Shown here piece after piece: positions 29,195 to 38,401 of a stretch of 64,000 nucleotides of DNA (the first letter of the stretch is position 1; the number at the start of each line of letters is the position of its first letter). The DNA comes from Lachnospiraceae bacterium (GTDB taxonomy: Bacteria > Bacillota > Clostridia > Lachnospirales > Lachnospiraceae). The stretch lies in NCBI GenBank assembly GCA_015057005.1, contig SVFF01000004.1:62001-126000 (forward strand). Reading direction: 5' to 3'. A model generated the notes under the pieces. It was not told the origin of the DNA, did not search any database, and saw only the letters and a list, made by a program, of their open reading frames with translations. Both the position numbers and the translations under genes were made by a program.

Positions 29195-30250
29195 TTATTT
29201 GCTTAAGTATTCTCTCAAAAACGAGAGAAGTCTGTCCATCTGTTCATCCGTGCCGATGGTAATGCGCAGGCAATTATTGATCCTGGGCTTGTTCCAATAA
29301 CGCACATAGATATCCTCCCTGCGAAGGGCCTGATAAATCTCCTCTGCGGGCACACTCTCATGGGATGCAAAAATAAAGTTGGTCATGGAATCCGGGAAGG
29401 TAAATCCTAATTTCTTCAGTTCTTTCTTGACCCTTTCCCTGGTAGCAACGATCTTACCTGTAGTTTCTTTAAAATAAGCATCGTCACGCACAGCCTCCAC
29501 GCCCATGATCTGGGCAGGCAGGTTCATGGTGTAAGAGTTGAAAGAAAATTTCACATCATTCAAATAGCCGATCAGCTTCTCGCTGCCGATGGCAAAACCA
29601 ATGCGCAGGCCCGCCATGGCCCTTGACTTGGAAAAGGTCTGCACCACCAGCAGATTGTCGTATTTTTCCAACAGGGGCAATACACTCTTTCCGCCAAAGT
29701 CCACATAAGCCTCATCCACGATCACAATGGAATCGGGATTGGAAGCAATGATCTCCTCCACCACACTCATGTCTTCCATCAGGCCTGTAGGGGCGTTGGG
29801 ATTGGGGAAAATAATGCCGCCGTTGGGCTGCTTGTAATCCTCGGGACGAATGTGCCAGTTCTCATCCAATGCACAGGTCTTGTAAGGGATCCGGTACAGA
29901 TCAGCCCACACATCGTAGAAGGAATAGGTGATATCCGGAAACAGGATCGGCTTATCACTGTTAAAAAAGGTCAGAAATGCCATGGCCAGCACATCATCTG
30001 AGCCCACACCCACAAACACCTGCCTGGGAGATACCTGATAATACTCTGCCAGCGCGTTTACAAGAGGCGTTGTATTGGAATCCGGATACAGGCGCAGGGC
30101 GTCACAATTCATTCCTGCTGCCAGCTTTGCCACGCCGGGGGCCGGAGGGTACGGACACTCGTTTGTGTTTAATTTGATCATATTCTTTTTATTCGGCTGT
30201 TCGCCTGCCACATAGGGTACTACCCTACGAACGTTTTTTTCCCAGTTCAT
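29195..30250 (-). CDS. hisC: Histidinol-phosphate aminotransferase
   Basis: A PLP-dependent class I/II aminotransferase in histidine synthesis (351 residues). The catalytic lysine is in QTFSKSRAMAGLRIGFA, preceded by VIVDEAYVDF and the N-terminal KLNTNECPYPPAPGV block. Length and motifs are typical of HisC. It is first in a minus-strand run hisC, DUF368, methyltransferase, hslO, nadE; no other his genes are nearby. HisC-like enzymes can also act on aromatic amino acids, but the position alone does not decide. Confidence 0.9.
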   Translation of the reverse strand: MNWEKNVRRVVPYVAGEQPNKKNMIKLNTNECPYPPAPGVAKLAAGMNCDALRLYPDSNTTPLVNALAEYYQVSPRQVFVGVGSDDVLAMAFLTFFNSDKPILFPDITYSFYDVWADLYRIPYKTCALDENWHIRPEDYKQPNGGIIFPNPNAPTGLMEDMSVVEEIIASNPDSIVIVDEAYVDFGGKSVLPLLEKYDNLLVVQTFSKSRAMAGLRIGFAIGSEKLIGYLNDVKFSFNSYTMNLPAQIMGVEAVRDDAYFKETTGKIVATRERVKKELKKLGFTFPDSMTNFIFASHESVPAEEIYQALRREDIYVRYWNKPRINNCLRITIGTDEQMDRLLSFLREYLSK

Positions 30251-30361
30251 GGTTTACGTCGTTCCTTATCGTCTTAATCATTTTTCTCAATAGATCCGCT
30301 ATGGCAAATTCACTGCATTCGCAAACGGATCCCATGTTAATTCAACATGATATATGATACC

Positions 30362-30396
30362 AAAAAAAGGATAATGGCACAAGCCATTATCCTTTT
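30362..30396 (-). terminator. Terminator of the amino-acid ABC operon
   Basis: A 14-bp stem AAAAGGATAATGGC / GCCATTATCCTTTT with a 4-nt loop, and a T-run in the minus direction, placed just after the ATPase gene. Confidence 0.92.
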
Positions 30397-30428
30397 AATT
30401 CTAAAAAATATCCAACAAATATACCGCC

Positions 30429-31214
30429 TTACAGAACTTTGGACAGGAAATCCTTTGCTCTGAGAGTCTTAGGGTTGGCAAAGAACTCTTTGGGTTCTCC
30501 GCTCTCGCAGATCACACCGTCGTCCATGAACAAAAGTCTGTTAGCCACCTCTCTGGCAAAGCCCATTTCGTGGGTCACCACGATCATGGTCATGCCTTCC
30601 TCAGCCAGGGCTTTCATCAGATCCAGAACCTCACCCACCATCTCAGGATCAAGGGCACTGGTAGGCTCATCAAAGAGGATCACATCAGGGTTCATAGCCA
30701 GCGCTCTGACAATCGCCACACGCTGCTTCTGACCGCCGGACAGAGTGGAGGGATAAGCCTCCGCCTTGTCTTCCAGACCGATGCGCTTCAGCAGGTCAAG
30801 AGCCTGGGTTCTTGCCTCCTCCTGAATTTGCTTCTTGGTCGGAAGATCCGCCTTGTTCACACCCTTTTTACGCTTTTCTTTCTTCAGGTCCTGGCAGCGC
30901 ACATGTACGGGAGCCAGCATGATGTTCTCAATAACAGTCTTGTTATTGAAGAGGTTAAAGTGCTGGAACACCATACCGATGTGGCGTCTGTGTATATTGA
31001 TGTCCACGGACATGTCAGCAATATCCACGCCTTTAAAAATAATCTGTCCTTCGGTAGGATCCTCCATACAGTTCAGACAGCGCAGGAAAGTACTTTTTCC
31101 GGAACCTGAGGGACCGATAACAGCTATGATATCGCCCTTATTCACGGTGAGATCAATTCCCTTTAAGACTTCAAGCTCACCAAAATTCTTTTTCAGATTA
31201 ATTACGTCTATCAC
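30429..31214 (-). CDS. Polar amino-acid ABC transporter ATP-binding protein
   Basis: A 261-residue GlnQ/HisP-type ATPase: Walker [10 protein letters not shown] (33-41), ABC signature [15 protein letters not shown], Walker [15 protein letters not shown]. An insert of about 25 residues, very rich in lysine ([22 protein letters not shown]), lies between the Q-loop region and the signature, and is longer than in GlnQ. It overlaps the end of the permease gene by 17 nt, so they are coupled. Confidence 0.92.
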   Translation of the reverse strand: MIDVINLKKNFGELEVLKGIDLTVNKGDIIAVIGPSGSGKSTFLRCLNCMEDPTEGQIIFKGVDIADMSVDINIHRRHIGMVFQHFNLFNNKTVIENIMLAPVHVRCQDLKKEKRKKGVNKADLPTKKQIQEEARTQALDLLKRIGLEDKAEAYPSTLSGGQKQRVAIVRALAMNPDVILFDEPTSALDPEMVGEVLDLMKALAEEGMTMIVVTHEMGFAREVANRLLFMDDGVICESGEPKEFFANPKTLRAKDFLSKVL

Positions 31215-31908
31215 TCTTACGCAGGCTCCTTTCCATTATCTTGATACCCAGACTGATCAGCAGCACGATGATCACGTAGATGATCGCCATTACCAGGTAA
31301 GGTACCATAAACTCATAGCTGTTGGTTCCGATCAGGTTAAATGCCACATACAGATCGGCAGCGCCAACGAAGCTGACAACAGAAGTCTCCTTGACCAAAG
31401 CAATAAACTCATTTCCGAGGGTCGGGAGAATGTTTTTGATCGCCTGGGGGATCACGATCTTCATCATGGTAGTGGTGAAGCTTAAGCCCACGGCACGTCC
31501 CGCTTCCATCTGACCGGGGTCTACGGACTGGATACCGGCACGCATGATCTCGGATATGTAGGCACCGCTGTTTAAACCGAATACCAGGACGGATACTTCC
31601 ACACCTGTCATTTTAATCCCCATTAAGGGCAGTAATACGTAATAAAATACCAGCAGCTGGACTACAATCGGAGTACCACGGAACAGTCCTACATAAAAGC
31701 TGCAGAAACTATTCAGAACCTTAGGCAGCTTTTTGTACTTAGGCATTACACGGACAGACGCGATCAATGTACCGATCAGCGTACCGATGATCAAGCCTGC
31801 CACTGCGATGATCAATGTGTTCTGAAGACCTTCCAGAACCCTCACGTAACCGTTCTGATTTAAAAAGACATCTATGAACTTTTCTATTTTGCGGTCAAAA
31901 TTTCCCAT
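31198..31908 (-). CDS. Polar amino-acid ABC transporter permease
   Basis: A 236-residue HisM/GlnP-type channel with the conserved EAA-like loop [25 protein letters not shown]. The N-terminus (about 40 residues) is extended by [18 protein letters not shown], common in Firmicute members. About five membrane segments. It probably works as a homodimer since only one permease gene is present in the operon. Confidence 0.9.
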   Translation of the reverse strand: MGNFDRKIEKFIDVFLNQNGYVRVLEGLQNTLIIAVAGLIIGTLIGTLIASVRVMPKYKKLPKVLNSFCSFYVGLFRGTPIVVQLLVFYYVLLPLMGIKMTGVEVSVLVFGLNSGAYISEIMRAGIQSVDPGQMEAGRAVGLSFTTTMMKIVIPQAIKNILPTLGNEFIALVKETSVVSFVGAADLYVAFNLIGTNSYEFMVPYLVMAIIYVIIVLLISLGIKIMERSLRKSDRRN

Positions 31909-31930
31909 TCTATTCTTCCCAAACTTTCAC

Positions 31931-32776
31931 TTACAGAGCGTTGATAGCCTCAGTAATTGCTGCTGCAGGAGCAGAGTCGATGATTACAAAATCAATGTTG
32001 CCGTTGATCATATCCTGTACAGCCATGGAACCGTTCTTGTAGCCGGTGCAGGTTACAGCAAAACCGTCAAAGCCCCAATCAGCATCTCCTTCTACATAGA
32101 ACTGACCGGTAGTACCGTTCTGAACACCGATCTTGGTCTTAGCGTCAAAACCATTCAGGATCTCTTCTACGGAAGCAACATCAGTGCACTTATCAAAAGT
32201 GGTGTCATCTTCCATTACGATCAGCTTCTGGGAAGCGTTGTAGTAAGAAGTGGTGAAGGTAACATACTCTTTTCTCTCTTCGTTTACAGTCAGACCAGCC
32301 ATAGCGATATCGCACTTCTGCTGACCTACGGACAGACATACAGCGTCAAAGTCCATGTTCTGGATTACCAGTTCCTGACCAAGGTAATCTGCCAGAGCTG
32401 CAGCGATCTCCATATCGATACCGTAGTACTTGTCACCCTCGGTATACTCAAAGGGCTCAAATGCAGCGTTGGTAGCTACTACCAGCTGATCCTTGGACTC
32501 ATCCAGCTTAGCGGACTCTACTGCTACAGGAGTACCATCACCAAAGTAACGGTCACAGATCTCATCAAAAGTACCGTCATCCATGATCTGAGCGATAAAA
32601 GCATTGGTCTGCTCTAACAGCTCGGGCTGAGTCTTGTCCACACCAAAAGCATACTCTTCGGAGGTCAGATCGATATCGATCACTTTAACCTTTTCAGAAG
32701 CTTCTTTTGCGCCACAGCCTGCCAGCATTGCTGCTGCCATAGACAGGGCAAGTAACATTGCAACTAATTTTTTCAT
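31931..32776 (-). CDS. Amino-acid-binding lipoprotein with circularly permuted fold order
   Basis: Substrate-binding component of the polar amino-acid ABC importer; lipoprotein signal with lipobox LAG-C21. The domain order is odd. Residues 29-80 (EEYAFGVDKTQPELLEQTNAF... GTFDEICDRYFG) match the usual C-terminal end of GlnH-type proteins. The usual N-terminal start (QLVVATNAAFEPFEY) only comes at residue 97, and the protein ends at residue 281 in VIIDSAPAAAITEAINAL, where normal proteins continue with that same C-terminal part. So the sequence is circularly permuted, with a short linker 81-96. It is first in the operon. Amino-acid ligand not determined. Confidence 0.88.
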   Translation of the reverse strand: MKKLVAMLLALSMAAAMLAGCGAKEASEKVKVIDIDLTSEEYAFGVDKTQPELLEQTNAFIAQIMDDGTFDEICDRYFGDGTPVAVESAKLDESKDQLVVATNAAFEPFEYTEGDKYYGIDMEIAAALADYLGQELVIQNMDFDAVCLSVGQQKCDIAMAGLTVNEERKEYVTFTTSYYNASQKLIVMEDDTTFDKCTDVASVEEILNGFDAKTKIGVQNGTTGQFYVEGDADWGFDGFAVTCTGYKNGSMAVQDMINGNIDFVIIDSAPAAAITEAINAL

Positions 32777-32837
32777 AATAATTAACCCTTTCCTTTCATC
32801 AATATAAATAATGATGTGTTCTTATACGAACTCGAAT

Positions 32838-32866
32838 ACTATAGCACTTTACCGCAAAAAAATCAA
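32838..32866 (-). promoter_or_regulatory. Promoter of the amino-acid ABC operon
   Basis: -35 TTGATT (32866-32861), 17-nt spacer, -10 TATAGT (32843-32838), minus strand. The -35 overlaps the stop codon of the prepilin peptidase gene at 32863. Confidence 0.7.
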
Positions 32867-33519
32867 TATGCAATGCATAAATATACAAGAAAAACTTTAT
32901 ATATAAAAGATACTGCAATATATGGCAGGAAAGGAACCGGCTCTTTCAGACGGCCATCCCCGGTTACATTGCCCTTGGCCAGCTGCACCACTGTCAATAT
33001 ACAGAGCGCAATCAGCATATGCATCAGATAATCCTGCATGGTCATGCCGAAAGCTCCCTCCACCAGCGCACATACACTAAATGCATGGCAGTCCGCTCTG
33101 CCGTACAGCCTCCCGAACACCAACTGCTGCAATACGATAAATACCGTAATATCCCACCGTACTATCCTTGCATTTCCCGAAAAAACCAGTAAAAGAAATG
33201 CTGCGCTGCCACTTATCCACCACACAAAATCATAGATCATATGGGTTTCCACATCCATGACCCAGGCGGCCAGCAGGCCGCCCGACACAACACCAAGCAG
33301 CAAGACCCGCAGATAATATTCCCCGTCCGCACCTGCCGCGGACACCCTACAAGTGAACAAGCTGCACATAATAATACCGGACAGTACTCTGTTTCGGGGT
33401 ACCTGCTTCCATTTTTGCTCTGTCCCTGCATTTTTATCCAGCTTTTCCAGTGAAAAGATCCCCCGGCAGACCAATGCAATTGTTACCAGTGCCTCAACGA
33501 AGCCTGGTCCGTATATCAT
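32863..33519 (-). CDS. Prepilin peptidase-like membrane protein (TadV/CpaA type)
   Basis: A 218-residue membrane protein with about six hydrophobic segments. Two aspartates in the expected places for A24 prepilin peptidases are seen: AAWVMDVETHMIYD and GRADCHAF, resembling the catalytic D and GxxD pairs, but the classical GGGD is altered to GRAD. It probably cleaves the leader of the Flp-type pilin. It is last in the Tad operon, its start overlapping the upstream gene by 26 nt. Assignment relies on topology and context. Confidence 0.65.
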   Translation of the reverse strand: MIYGPGFVEALVTIALVCRGIFSLEKLDKNAGTEQKWKQVPRNRVLSGIIMCSLFTCRVSAAGADGEYYLRVLLLGVVSGGLLAAWVMDVETHMIYDFVWWISGSAAFLLLVFSGNARIVRWDITVFIVLQQLVFGRLYGRADCHAFSVCALVEGAFGMTMQDYLMHMLIALCILTVVQLAKGNVTGDGRLKEPVPFLPYIAVSFIYKVFLVYLCIAY

Positions 33520-35548
33520 CCAATATACTTCCGTTCACCTCCAACACCGCCAATTCCGGAAACTCTTCCAAGCGCCGATCACCTTTGTAAGCTCTCACTG
33601 TTATAGTATAATCTGCCCCCTCCGCAGCATCCAGAGGGACCATAAACTGTACCTGCTCCTCCTTTTGATATTCCGGATTACCAGCATAAAGAAATGTGCG
33701 GTTAAGCTCCGGATCCAGTCTTGTCATTTCCTCCGGGAATTCCACTTCCACCCGATCCGCATATCCGGTTACGGTAATATACAGGATACCGCTCTCTCCT
33801 TTCTTAAATATAGGATCATGGGGCGCCAGGATTCGTTCCAGCTTTGCGCTCAATGCAAACTCCGTGGTATCGCAGGAAACCTGCGTTTCATTTCCCACCC
33901 GATCACGTGTATAAGCGGTAACTGAAAAATCTCCTGCAAACAGCGCCTCATCCCCGGTAATGGTCAATAGAATATTTCCGTCCGTTTCCGGCCTGAAAAT
34001 CTTCTCCTGATGATTGTCCTGATTGGTCACTTTTACATAAAACTCAGCGATTCCGCTAAGAGAATCTGCTGCCGATACATTCACGCACACTGTCCCTGCA
34101 TCCCTGTCAATGACCTGCAGGCTCTTAAGGCTTTCCATGCCGCGGATTTCGGGAGCATCCCCGTCTGCCACCAGCGTAATACTGTTTTGCTGATCCTTTT
34201 GGTAATCAGAATACACCGCCTCAGTTTCTCCTTCGGCACCGCCAATGGGCAGGATTTTTATCCGGCTCCCCGACCTTTCCTTGGCAAGCAGAAACATCTG
34301 CACAGTTTCTACTGCCCTGCCTTGCTCTTTTCGCCGAATCACAGCTTCCTCATTGCGCTTCCAAAGAACAGTCCCACTTTCGCTAAAATACCGTTCACGC
34401 AGTTCACCTGTGGGCACATAAAGAAGACTCTGCCCGCTTTTTCCTTGGGAAAAGGTTTCCAAAATGATGTAATTGGGCTGATACTTTACCGGTGCCGCCG
34501 CTTCAATAAAAGCCCGACAGTTAAGGGCAAAGGGAGTTTTTCCATCTGCTCTCACATAATACAGCCCCTTTTCCGCTGCATAATATACATTCTCTCCCGG
34601 AGAGATCTGCAGTTTTTCAGTTGAAACTGTCCACTTGATTTCTTCCTTCCGCCATTGGGCATAGAGGGTCACTATCCCCCGGCTGCCGTCCCGCAGGTAA
34701 TCGTATGTGGTCAAATTAAAGATTTCCCCACCATCCTCATAAGCTGTGCCGGTACCGTCCGCCTTTGTATTCCATCCGCAAAATTCAAAGCCGGAACACT
34801 TATATTGATTGACAGAAAGTCTTGCGGCACAGTCAACAGTCGCCCCTTCATAACTTTTTGCATTATTATACATATGATAGCTGGGAGCCATGTATCCGCT
34901 GCAGCCGGCAGGTGCATTGGCATCATATCGTACCTGGTATTGATTCCAGGAAATCTGCCTGCATGTATGCGCCCCCCAATAACTTCCCTGTTCCAGATTG
35001 TTACAGTGAGGGCAGCAAAAATAATACGCCTGTCCATTCCCCACCTCCACATAACCGATAGTCCTAGCGGCCTGATCTGTCATGTAGACAAACAGTCTCC
35101 CCACTGATTGATAGCAATCTGCACAGTAGCCAATCCAACCGGAATTGTATTCCCGATAACAAATTTGCTTCCCAAAGGGTACCCCATGAAAGGATGAACT
35201 GCTGGTATAATTATTGTGAACACACCTGGCATCCGGCCACTCTACCACCCACTTGCTCACCGGTACTCGTCCGGTTCTTACATAACTATAATAATGCTGT
35301 CCGGTTTCCAGATTTCCCAGCGAAGATGTCACACCGGTGGATACTGCAGTGCCTCTTCCATAATGCCTGTTACTCTTATCATGGGCACAGCTGGTCCAGG
35401 CCTGTCTATCCGGCGAAAAAGTCACATAGGGGCTGTCATAAATAGCAGCAGTTGTCATCGGTCTACCCCACAGGCAAACAATAATCCCCGCTGCAATCAA
35501 AAGTAATTTCCTGAGTATCCTTTTTCCTTGCACAATAATCTTACACAT
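33494..35548 (-). CDS. Secreted Cys-rich protein with InlB-type B-repeat, in the Tad operon
   Basis: A 684-residue protein with an N-terminal signal-type membrane segment (RILRKLLLIAAGIIVCLWG), a Cys-rich domain (about residues 100-200: CYREYNSGWIGYCADC and FCCPHCNNLEQG, two CxxC pairs suggesting metal binding or disulfides), and one InlB-like B-repeat (about 205-305: YKCSGFEFCGWNTKADGTGTAY to GIVTLYAQW). The rest, to residue 684, is predicted beta-rich Ig-like and ends in an MTRL..DPEL region. There is no C-terminal membrane anchor. It overlaps both neighbours by 8-26 nt. It could be a pilus tip, adhesin or assembly factor. Confidence 0.75.
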   Translation of the reverse strand: MCKIIVQGKRILRKLLLIAAGIIVCLWGRPMTTAAIYDSPYVTFSPDRQAWTSCAHDKSNRHYGRGTAVSTGVTSSLGNLETGQHYYSYVRTGRVPVSKWVVEWPDARCVHNNYTSSSSFHGVPFGKQICYREYNSGWIGYCADCYQSVGRLFVYMTDQAARTIGYVEVGNGQAYYFCCPHCNNLEQGSYWGAHTCRQISWNQYQVRYDANAPAGCSGYMAPSYHMYNNAKSYEGATVDCAARLSVNQYKCSGFEFCGWNTKADGTGTAYEDGGEIFNLTTYDYLRDGSRGIVTLYAQWRKEEIKWTVSTEKLQISPGENVYYAAEKGLYYVRADGKTPFALNCRAFIEAAAPVKYQPNYIILETFSQGKSGQSLLYVPTGELRERYFSESGTVLWKRNEEAVIRRKEQGRAVETVQMFLLAKERSGSRIKILPIGGAEGETEAVYSDYQKDQQNSITLVADGDAPEIRGMESLKSLQVIDRDAGTVCVNVSAADSLSGIAEFYVKVTNQDNHQEKIFRPETDGNILLTITGDEALFAGDFSVTAYTRDRVGNETQVSCDTTEFALSAKLERILAPHDPIFKKGESGILYITVTGYADRVEVEFPEEMTRLDPELNRTFLYAGNPEYQKEEQVQFMVPLDAAEGADYTITVRAYKGDRRLEEFPELAVLEVNGSILDDIRTRLR

Positions 35549-36215
35549 CCTCCCTTTTAACGATCCGAAGTGTCCCTGCGTTCAACCAAGAATAAAACGC
35601 TTCTACCATCTTCTTGTCCAGATATACGTTGATGCGTTGGGCCGCTGTGTTCCGGTCATCATTGGAAATGGTTGTTCCAGACTGGTCAAACACCCCTTGG
35701 ATATAAACATTCTCCCAGGCAAGCACGGCCTCTCCTTCCTCATTAACCCGGTAAATGTGAATCCGGTCTCCTGCCCGCAGTACACCTCCCACCACCTGAT
35801 ACAGGTCGTCTGCCCGAAGCCCCGCCACCACCGGCTCGCTCATCTGCGCCGTAATGTCATTCAGCTTTTCAAACATATCTTCCATAAGATATGCTCCTTC
35901 GGTCACAGTCACTCTTGCCGCAAGCCCTGTCACCTGCTCCACGTTACAAATGGCGGTATCCGGTATCGCAGTTTTTTCCAGCATTACCTCTTTAAAATAT
36001 TCTTTGCTATTTTCTTCTGTGATCATCTGACCCTTGGGGATCTCCCGGGAAGCCGTATAGATTGGGGCTTTCTCGTAAGCTGCCAGGGCTTTTTTCTCTA
36101 TTTGCAGCATTACTCCAAATACTGCCACCGCAGCCACCAGAGCTGCCACCATGCTGCCGTTTATCAGCCGCCGTTTTTTTTCCGCTTTCATATCTGTCCT
36201 CTCTTCTTTTTTCAT
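35541..36215 (-). CDS. SAF-domain Flp pilus assembly protein (CpaB-like)
   Basis: A 224-residue protein: a membrane segment about residues 18-38, then a SAF-like domain about 50-120 (YTASREIPKGQMITEENSKEYF...VTVTEGAYLMED), then a RcpC/CpaB-like region with ADDLYQVVGGVLRAGDRIHIYRV. CpaB takes part in outer assembly of Flp pili. It overlaps the next gene by 8 nt. A homologue of RcpC/CpaB is expected in Tad loci. Confidence 0.7.
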   Translation of the reverse strand: MKKEERTDMKAEKKRRLINGSMVAALVAAVAVFGVMLQIEKKALAAYEKAPIYTASREIPKGQMITEENSKEYFKEVMLEKTAIPDTAICNVEQVTGLAARVTVTEGAYLMEDMFEKLNDITAQMSEPVVAGLRADDLYQVVGGVLRAGDRIHIYRVNEEGEAVLAWENVYIQGVFDQSGTTISNDDRNTAAQRINVYLDKKMVEAFYSWLNAGTLRIVKREDV

Positions 36216-36835
36216 TCTGCGATTTCCACCGCCTCCGGGCTGCCTACAATATCCACCAGTTTTCCCTTGCGGGCCCTTACTTCCATGCCGAAACTGCCCT
36301 TTACCGGGAAAGATATTTCACTGTACACACCGGTATATTCCACCTTCTGCCCATTGGGCGCCGTTACGGCGCCCAACAGGCCCTGCCGGCTGTAAAGCTG
36401 CCCTGTACTATCCACAGCATGAACTGTCACCCCATCACCCTGTACATTGTAGATAATATAGGATTCCACAGTAACCGGGCCGGATATCAGGGCCTGATTG
36501 CTGCCCTCCCACCGGTCGTTCAGCCCCAGATTCCCTTTCACTGCATCACAGTATAGTCGGTACGCAGCCAAGGGATCTACTATTTTCACCACGTGGGAAA
36601 TCCCGTATTCCTCCGGATCAATGACAGCTGACGCCAGATTGGAAGCTGCAAGGGCATCCTCCAGATACAGGGATGACGCCTGAAAGCTTTCCACCTGCAA
36701 ATTGGCACAAAGAACGATCGCCAGAAACAGCACCAGAAATAATCCGCTGATAAAGCCAATCAGGCCCTCTCTTCTGTGAAATCCCAAAGAAAGATTAATT
36801 TTTGGCAGTAGAAACTCTTTTTTCCGCAAAACCAT
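36212..36835 (-). CDS. TadE/TadG-like pseudopilin or membrane protein
   Basis: A 207-residue protein with a positively charged N-terminus and a single membrane segment (about residues 27-45, GFISGLFLVLFLAIVLCANLQ), then a soluble domain with a beta-rich end. Position between the TadE-like and CpaB-like genes and the one-helix N-terminus resemble minor pilins of Tad systems, but the classical TadE signature is missing. It overlaps its neighbours by 4 and 41 nt. Confidence 0.55.
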   Translation of the reverse strand: MVLRKKEFLLPKINLSLGFHRREGLIGFISGLFLVLFLAIVLCANLQVESFQASSLYLEDALAASNLASAVIDPEEYGISHVVKIVDPLAAYRLYCDAVKGNLGLNDRWEGSNQALISGPVTVESYIIYNVQGDGVTVHAVDSTGQLYSRQGLLGAVTAPNGQKVEYTGVYSEISFPVKGSFGMEVRARKGKLVDIVGSPEAVEIAE

Positions 36836-37151
36836 ACTCTCCTTTCAGTTTCCCCTTGATTTCCAGAACAATGGGATCTCCGTAGGAAACCTCATTGAAA
36901 GAGGTTCCTTCATAGCTGATCTCTGTTACACCCAGCGCCTCCAACTCCACAGAAAGTGCTGTCCTTGCTTCTCCTGACAAATAACCATAAGCTTCCATCT
37001 GTAATATGTACTTCCTGGCCAATTGTCCCACCGCAGCCTTCTGATTTAAAAGCTCCACGCTCTCAAAGCAGGAAACCATCATGACCAACATAGCCAGCAT
37101 ACAGATTCCTGTCAGCATAATATCTCCGATATTTCCCCTGTGCCTACACAT
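36795..37151 (-). CDS. TadE-like minor pilin
   Basis: A 118-residue protein: a positively charged leader, MCRHRGNIGDIMLTG, then a hydrophobic helix of about 20 residues (GICMLAMLVMMVSCFESVELLNQ), and a short soluble domain. A G-x-D/E pattern just before the hydrophobic helix resembles a prepilin site. GAGG is 6 nt before the ATG. It probably assembles with the Flp-like pilin. Confidence 0.6.
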   Translation of the reverse strand: MCRHRGNIGDIMLTGICMLAMLVMMVSCFESVELLNQKAAVGQLARKYILQMEAYGYLSGEARTALSVELEALGVTEISYEGTSFNEVSYGDPIVLEIKGKLKGEYGFAEKRVSTAKN

Positions 37152-37215
37152 GCCTTACCTCACTTTCTCTTCGTTCGCCGGCTTACACCACGCCCCTTTG
37201 GAGCATCTGCCGCCT

Positions 37216-37413
37216 TTACATGCCGCTCAAAATCGTGTTGGACTTGGTCTCCAGTGCCGACACGATATTCTGAATAAAGGTGCTCAGGCTGTCCTTCATT
37301 ACCACACAAAGCAAAAGCGCAATAATACACAGACCCACGGTCACCAAAATACCGTCCAGTCCCTCTTCTCTGTGCAGTGCCTTATTTACAAAATAATTCC
37401 ATTTTTCTCTCAT
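37216..37413 (-). CDS. Flp/TadA-system major pilin-like protein
   Basis: A 65-residue protein of the Flp type. A charged leader (MREKWNYFVNKALHREEG) is followed by LDG and a hydrophobic segment ILVTVGLCIIALLLCVVM, then a short tail rich in S and T. Prepilin peptidase likely cuts next to the EEG block. The ATG at 37413 has AAAGGAG 7 nt upstream; a GTG eight codons earlier lies in front of that site. It is the only small pilin-like gene here and is probably the major pilin. Confidence 0.72.
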   Translation of the reverse strand: MREKWNYFVNKALHREEGLDGILVTVGLCIIALLLCVVMKDSLSTFIQNIVSALETKSNTILSGM

Positions 37414-37543
37414 TTGATTTCTCCTTTTCTCTTTCACTTTCCTATATTGTTTTTGGTTCCATTCATTTTCCTTTATGTTTTTGTTTTTGAAGGTCTTTTT
37501 TCTTGCTGTGGTTCTATCCCTTTTCGCCTCTGCAGCCGGCCCC

Positions 37544-38371
37544 CTACAGCTTCACCGCCGCCGAAAACAAGTAACTCACACATGCGTACACGATCACGAT
37601 CATTACCGCCACCAGAATTCCCAGCTGATAGAAGGTGATGCTTCTGTCCAGACTGCTCTTTTTGCTGTTCATGACGGCCGCCTCCATATCTTTCAACTGC
37701 TCCCCGATATCTCCCAAAAGTTCTACCGCTTGCCCTGATTCGCAGGCCTGCAGGATGGTGATGCACAGGGCATCGATGTGCCGGTTGTCAAATTTCTTCT
37801 GAAAACAATCCAACGCATCGTACATGTCAGACTGCATGACAATCTGCCCTGCCAGGTCCAGAAGAGCCTGCCCAAGCCTAGGCTGGCGCACACTTCCATA
37901 GCACTCAGCCAGCGCATCCGTCACGTAGACTCCGGCTTTGATCTGAATCTCCAGCGCATGATAGATCAGTTTGATCTCCGGGAGCATCCGGTTATTGTCC
38001 CCTTTATTGAAAGATACCAGAAACCACTCCGGACCGAAGAAAAAGAGCACACCGCCAAACACGCCCAACACCGGCGCCAACACCCAACAGATGAAACCTC
38101 CGGTCAATGCACACAGCACCTGCAGCAAAAGATACCCCGCAGGATTGATCCACCGTCCGAAATGAAATGCTGCACCGTTTTTGATCAGTTTCGCCTCAGT
38201 CCTCTGATACCAGGTGCTGTTCCTCTGACGTTCCTTTAACATGCCGGAAAACTCCTCATATCGCCTTAAGATCAATTCTCCGGAGTGCCCCGAGGAAATT
38301 CTCCGGAAAATCAGAAATACCAACCCCGCAGAGATTGCGGCGGCCAATTTTAAATATGACTCTATGCTCAT
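37544..38371 (-). CDS. tadC: Tad secretion system membrane protein TadC-like
   Basis: A 275-residue polytopic protein of the GspF/TadC group. It has a membrane-proximal cytoplasmic part (HALEIQIKAGVYVTDALAECYG... LLDLAGQIVMQSDMYDALDCF) and hydrophobic segments at the N-terminus, in the middle and the C-terminus. GspF-like proteins form the inner platform with TadA. It lies after TadB, by 31 nt. Confidence 0.8.
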   Translation of the reverse strand: MSIESYLKLAAAISAGLVFLIFRRISSGHSGELILRRYEEFSGMLKERQRNSTWYQRTEAKLIKNGAAFHFGRWINPAGYLLLQVLCALTGGFICWVLAPVLGVFGGVLFFFGPEWFLVSFNKGDNNRMLPEIKLIYHALEIQIKAGVYVTDALAECYGSVRQPRLGQALLDLAGQIVMQSDMYDALDCFQKKFDNRHIDALCITILQACESGQAVELLGDIGEQLKDMEAAVMNSKKSSLDRSITFYQLGILVAVMIVIVYACVSYLFSAAVKL

Positions 38372-38401
38372 ATCTCCCTCTTTCTTTTCATACTTTTCCT
38401 T

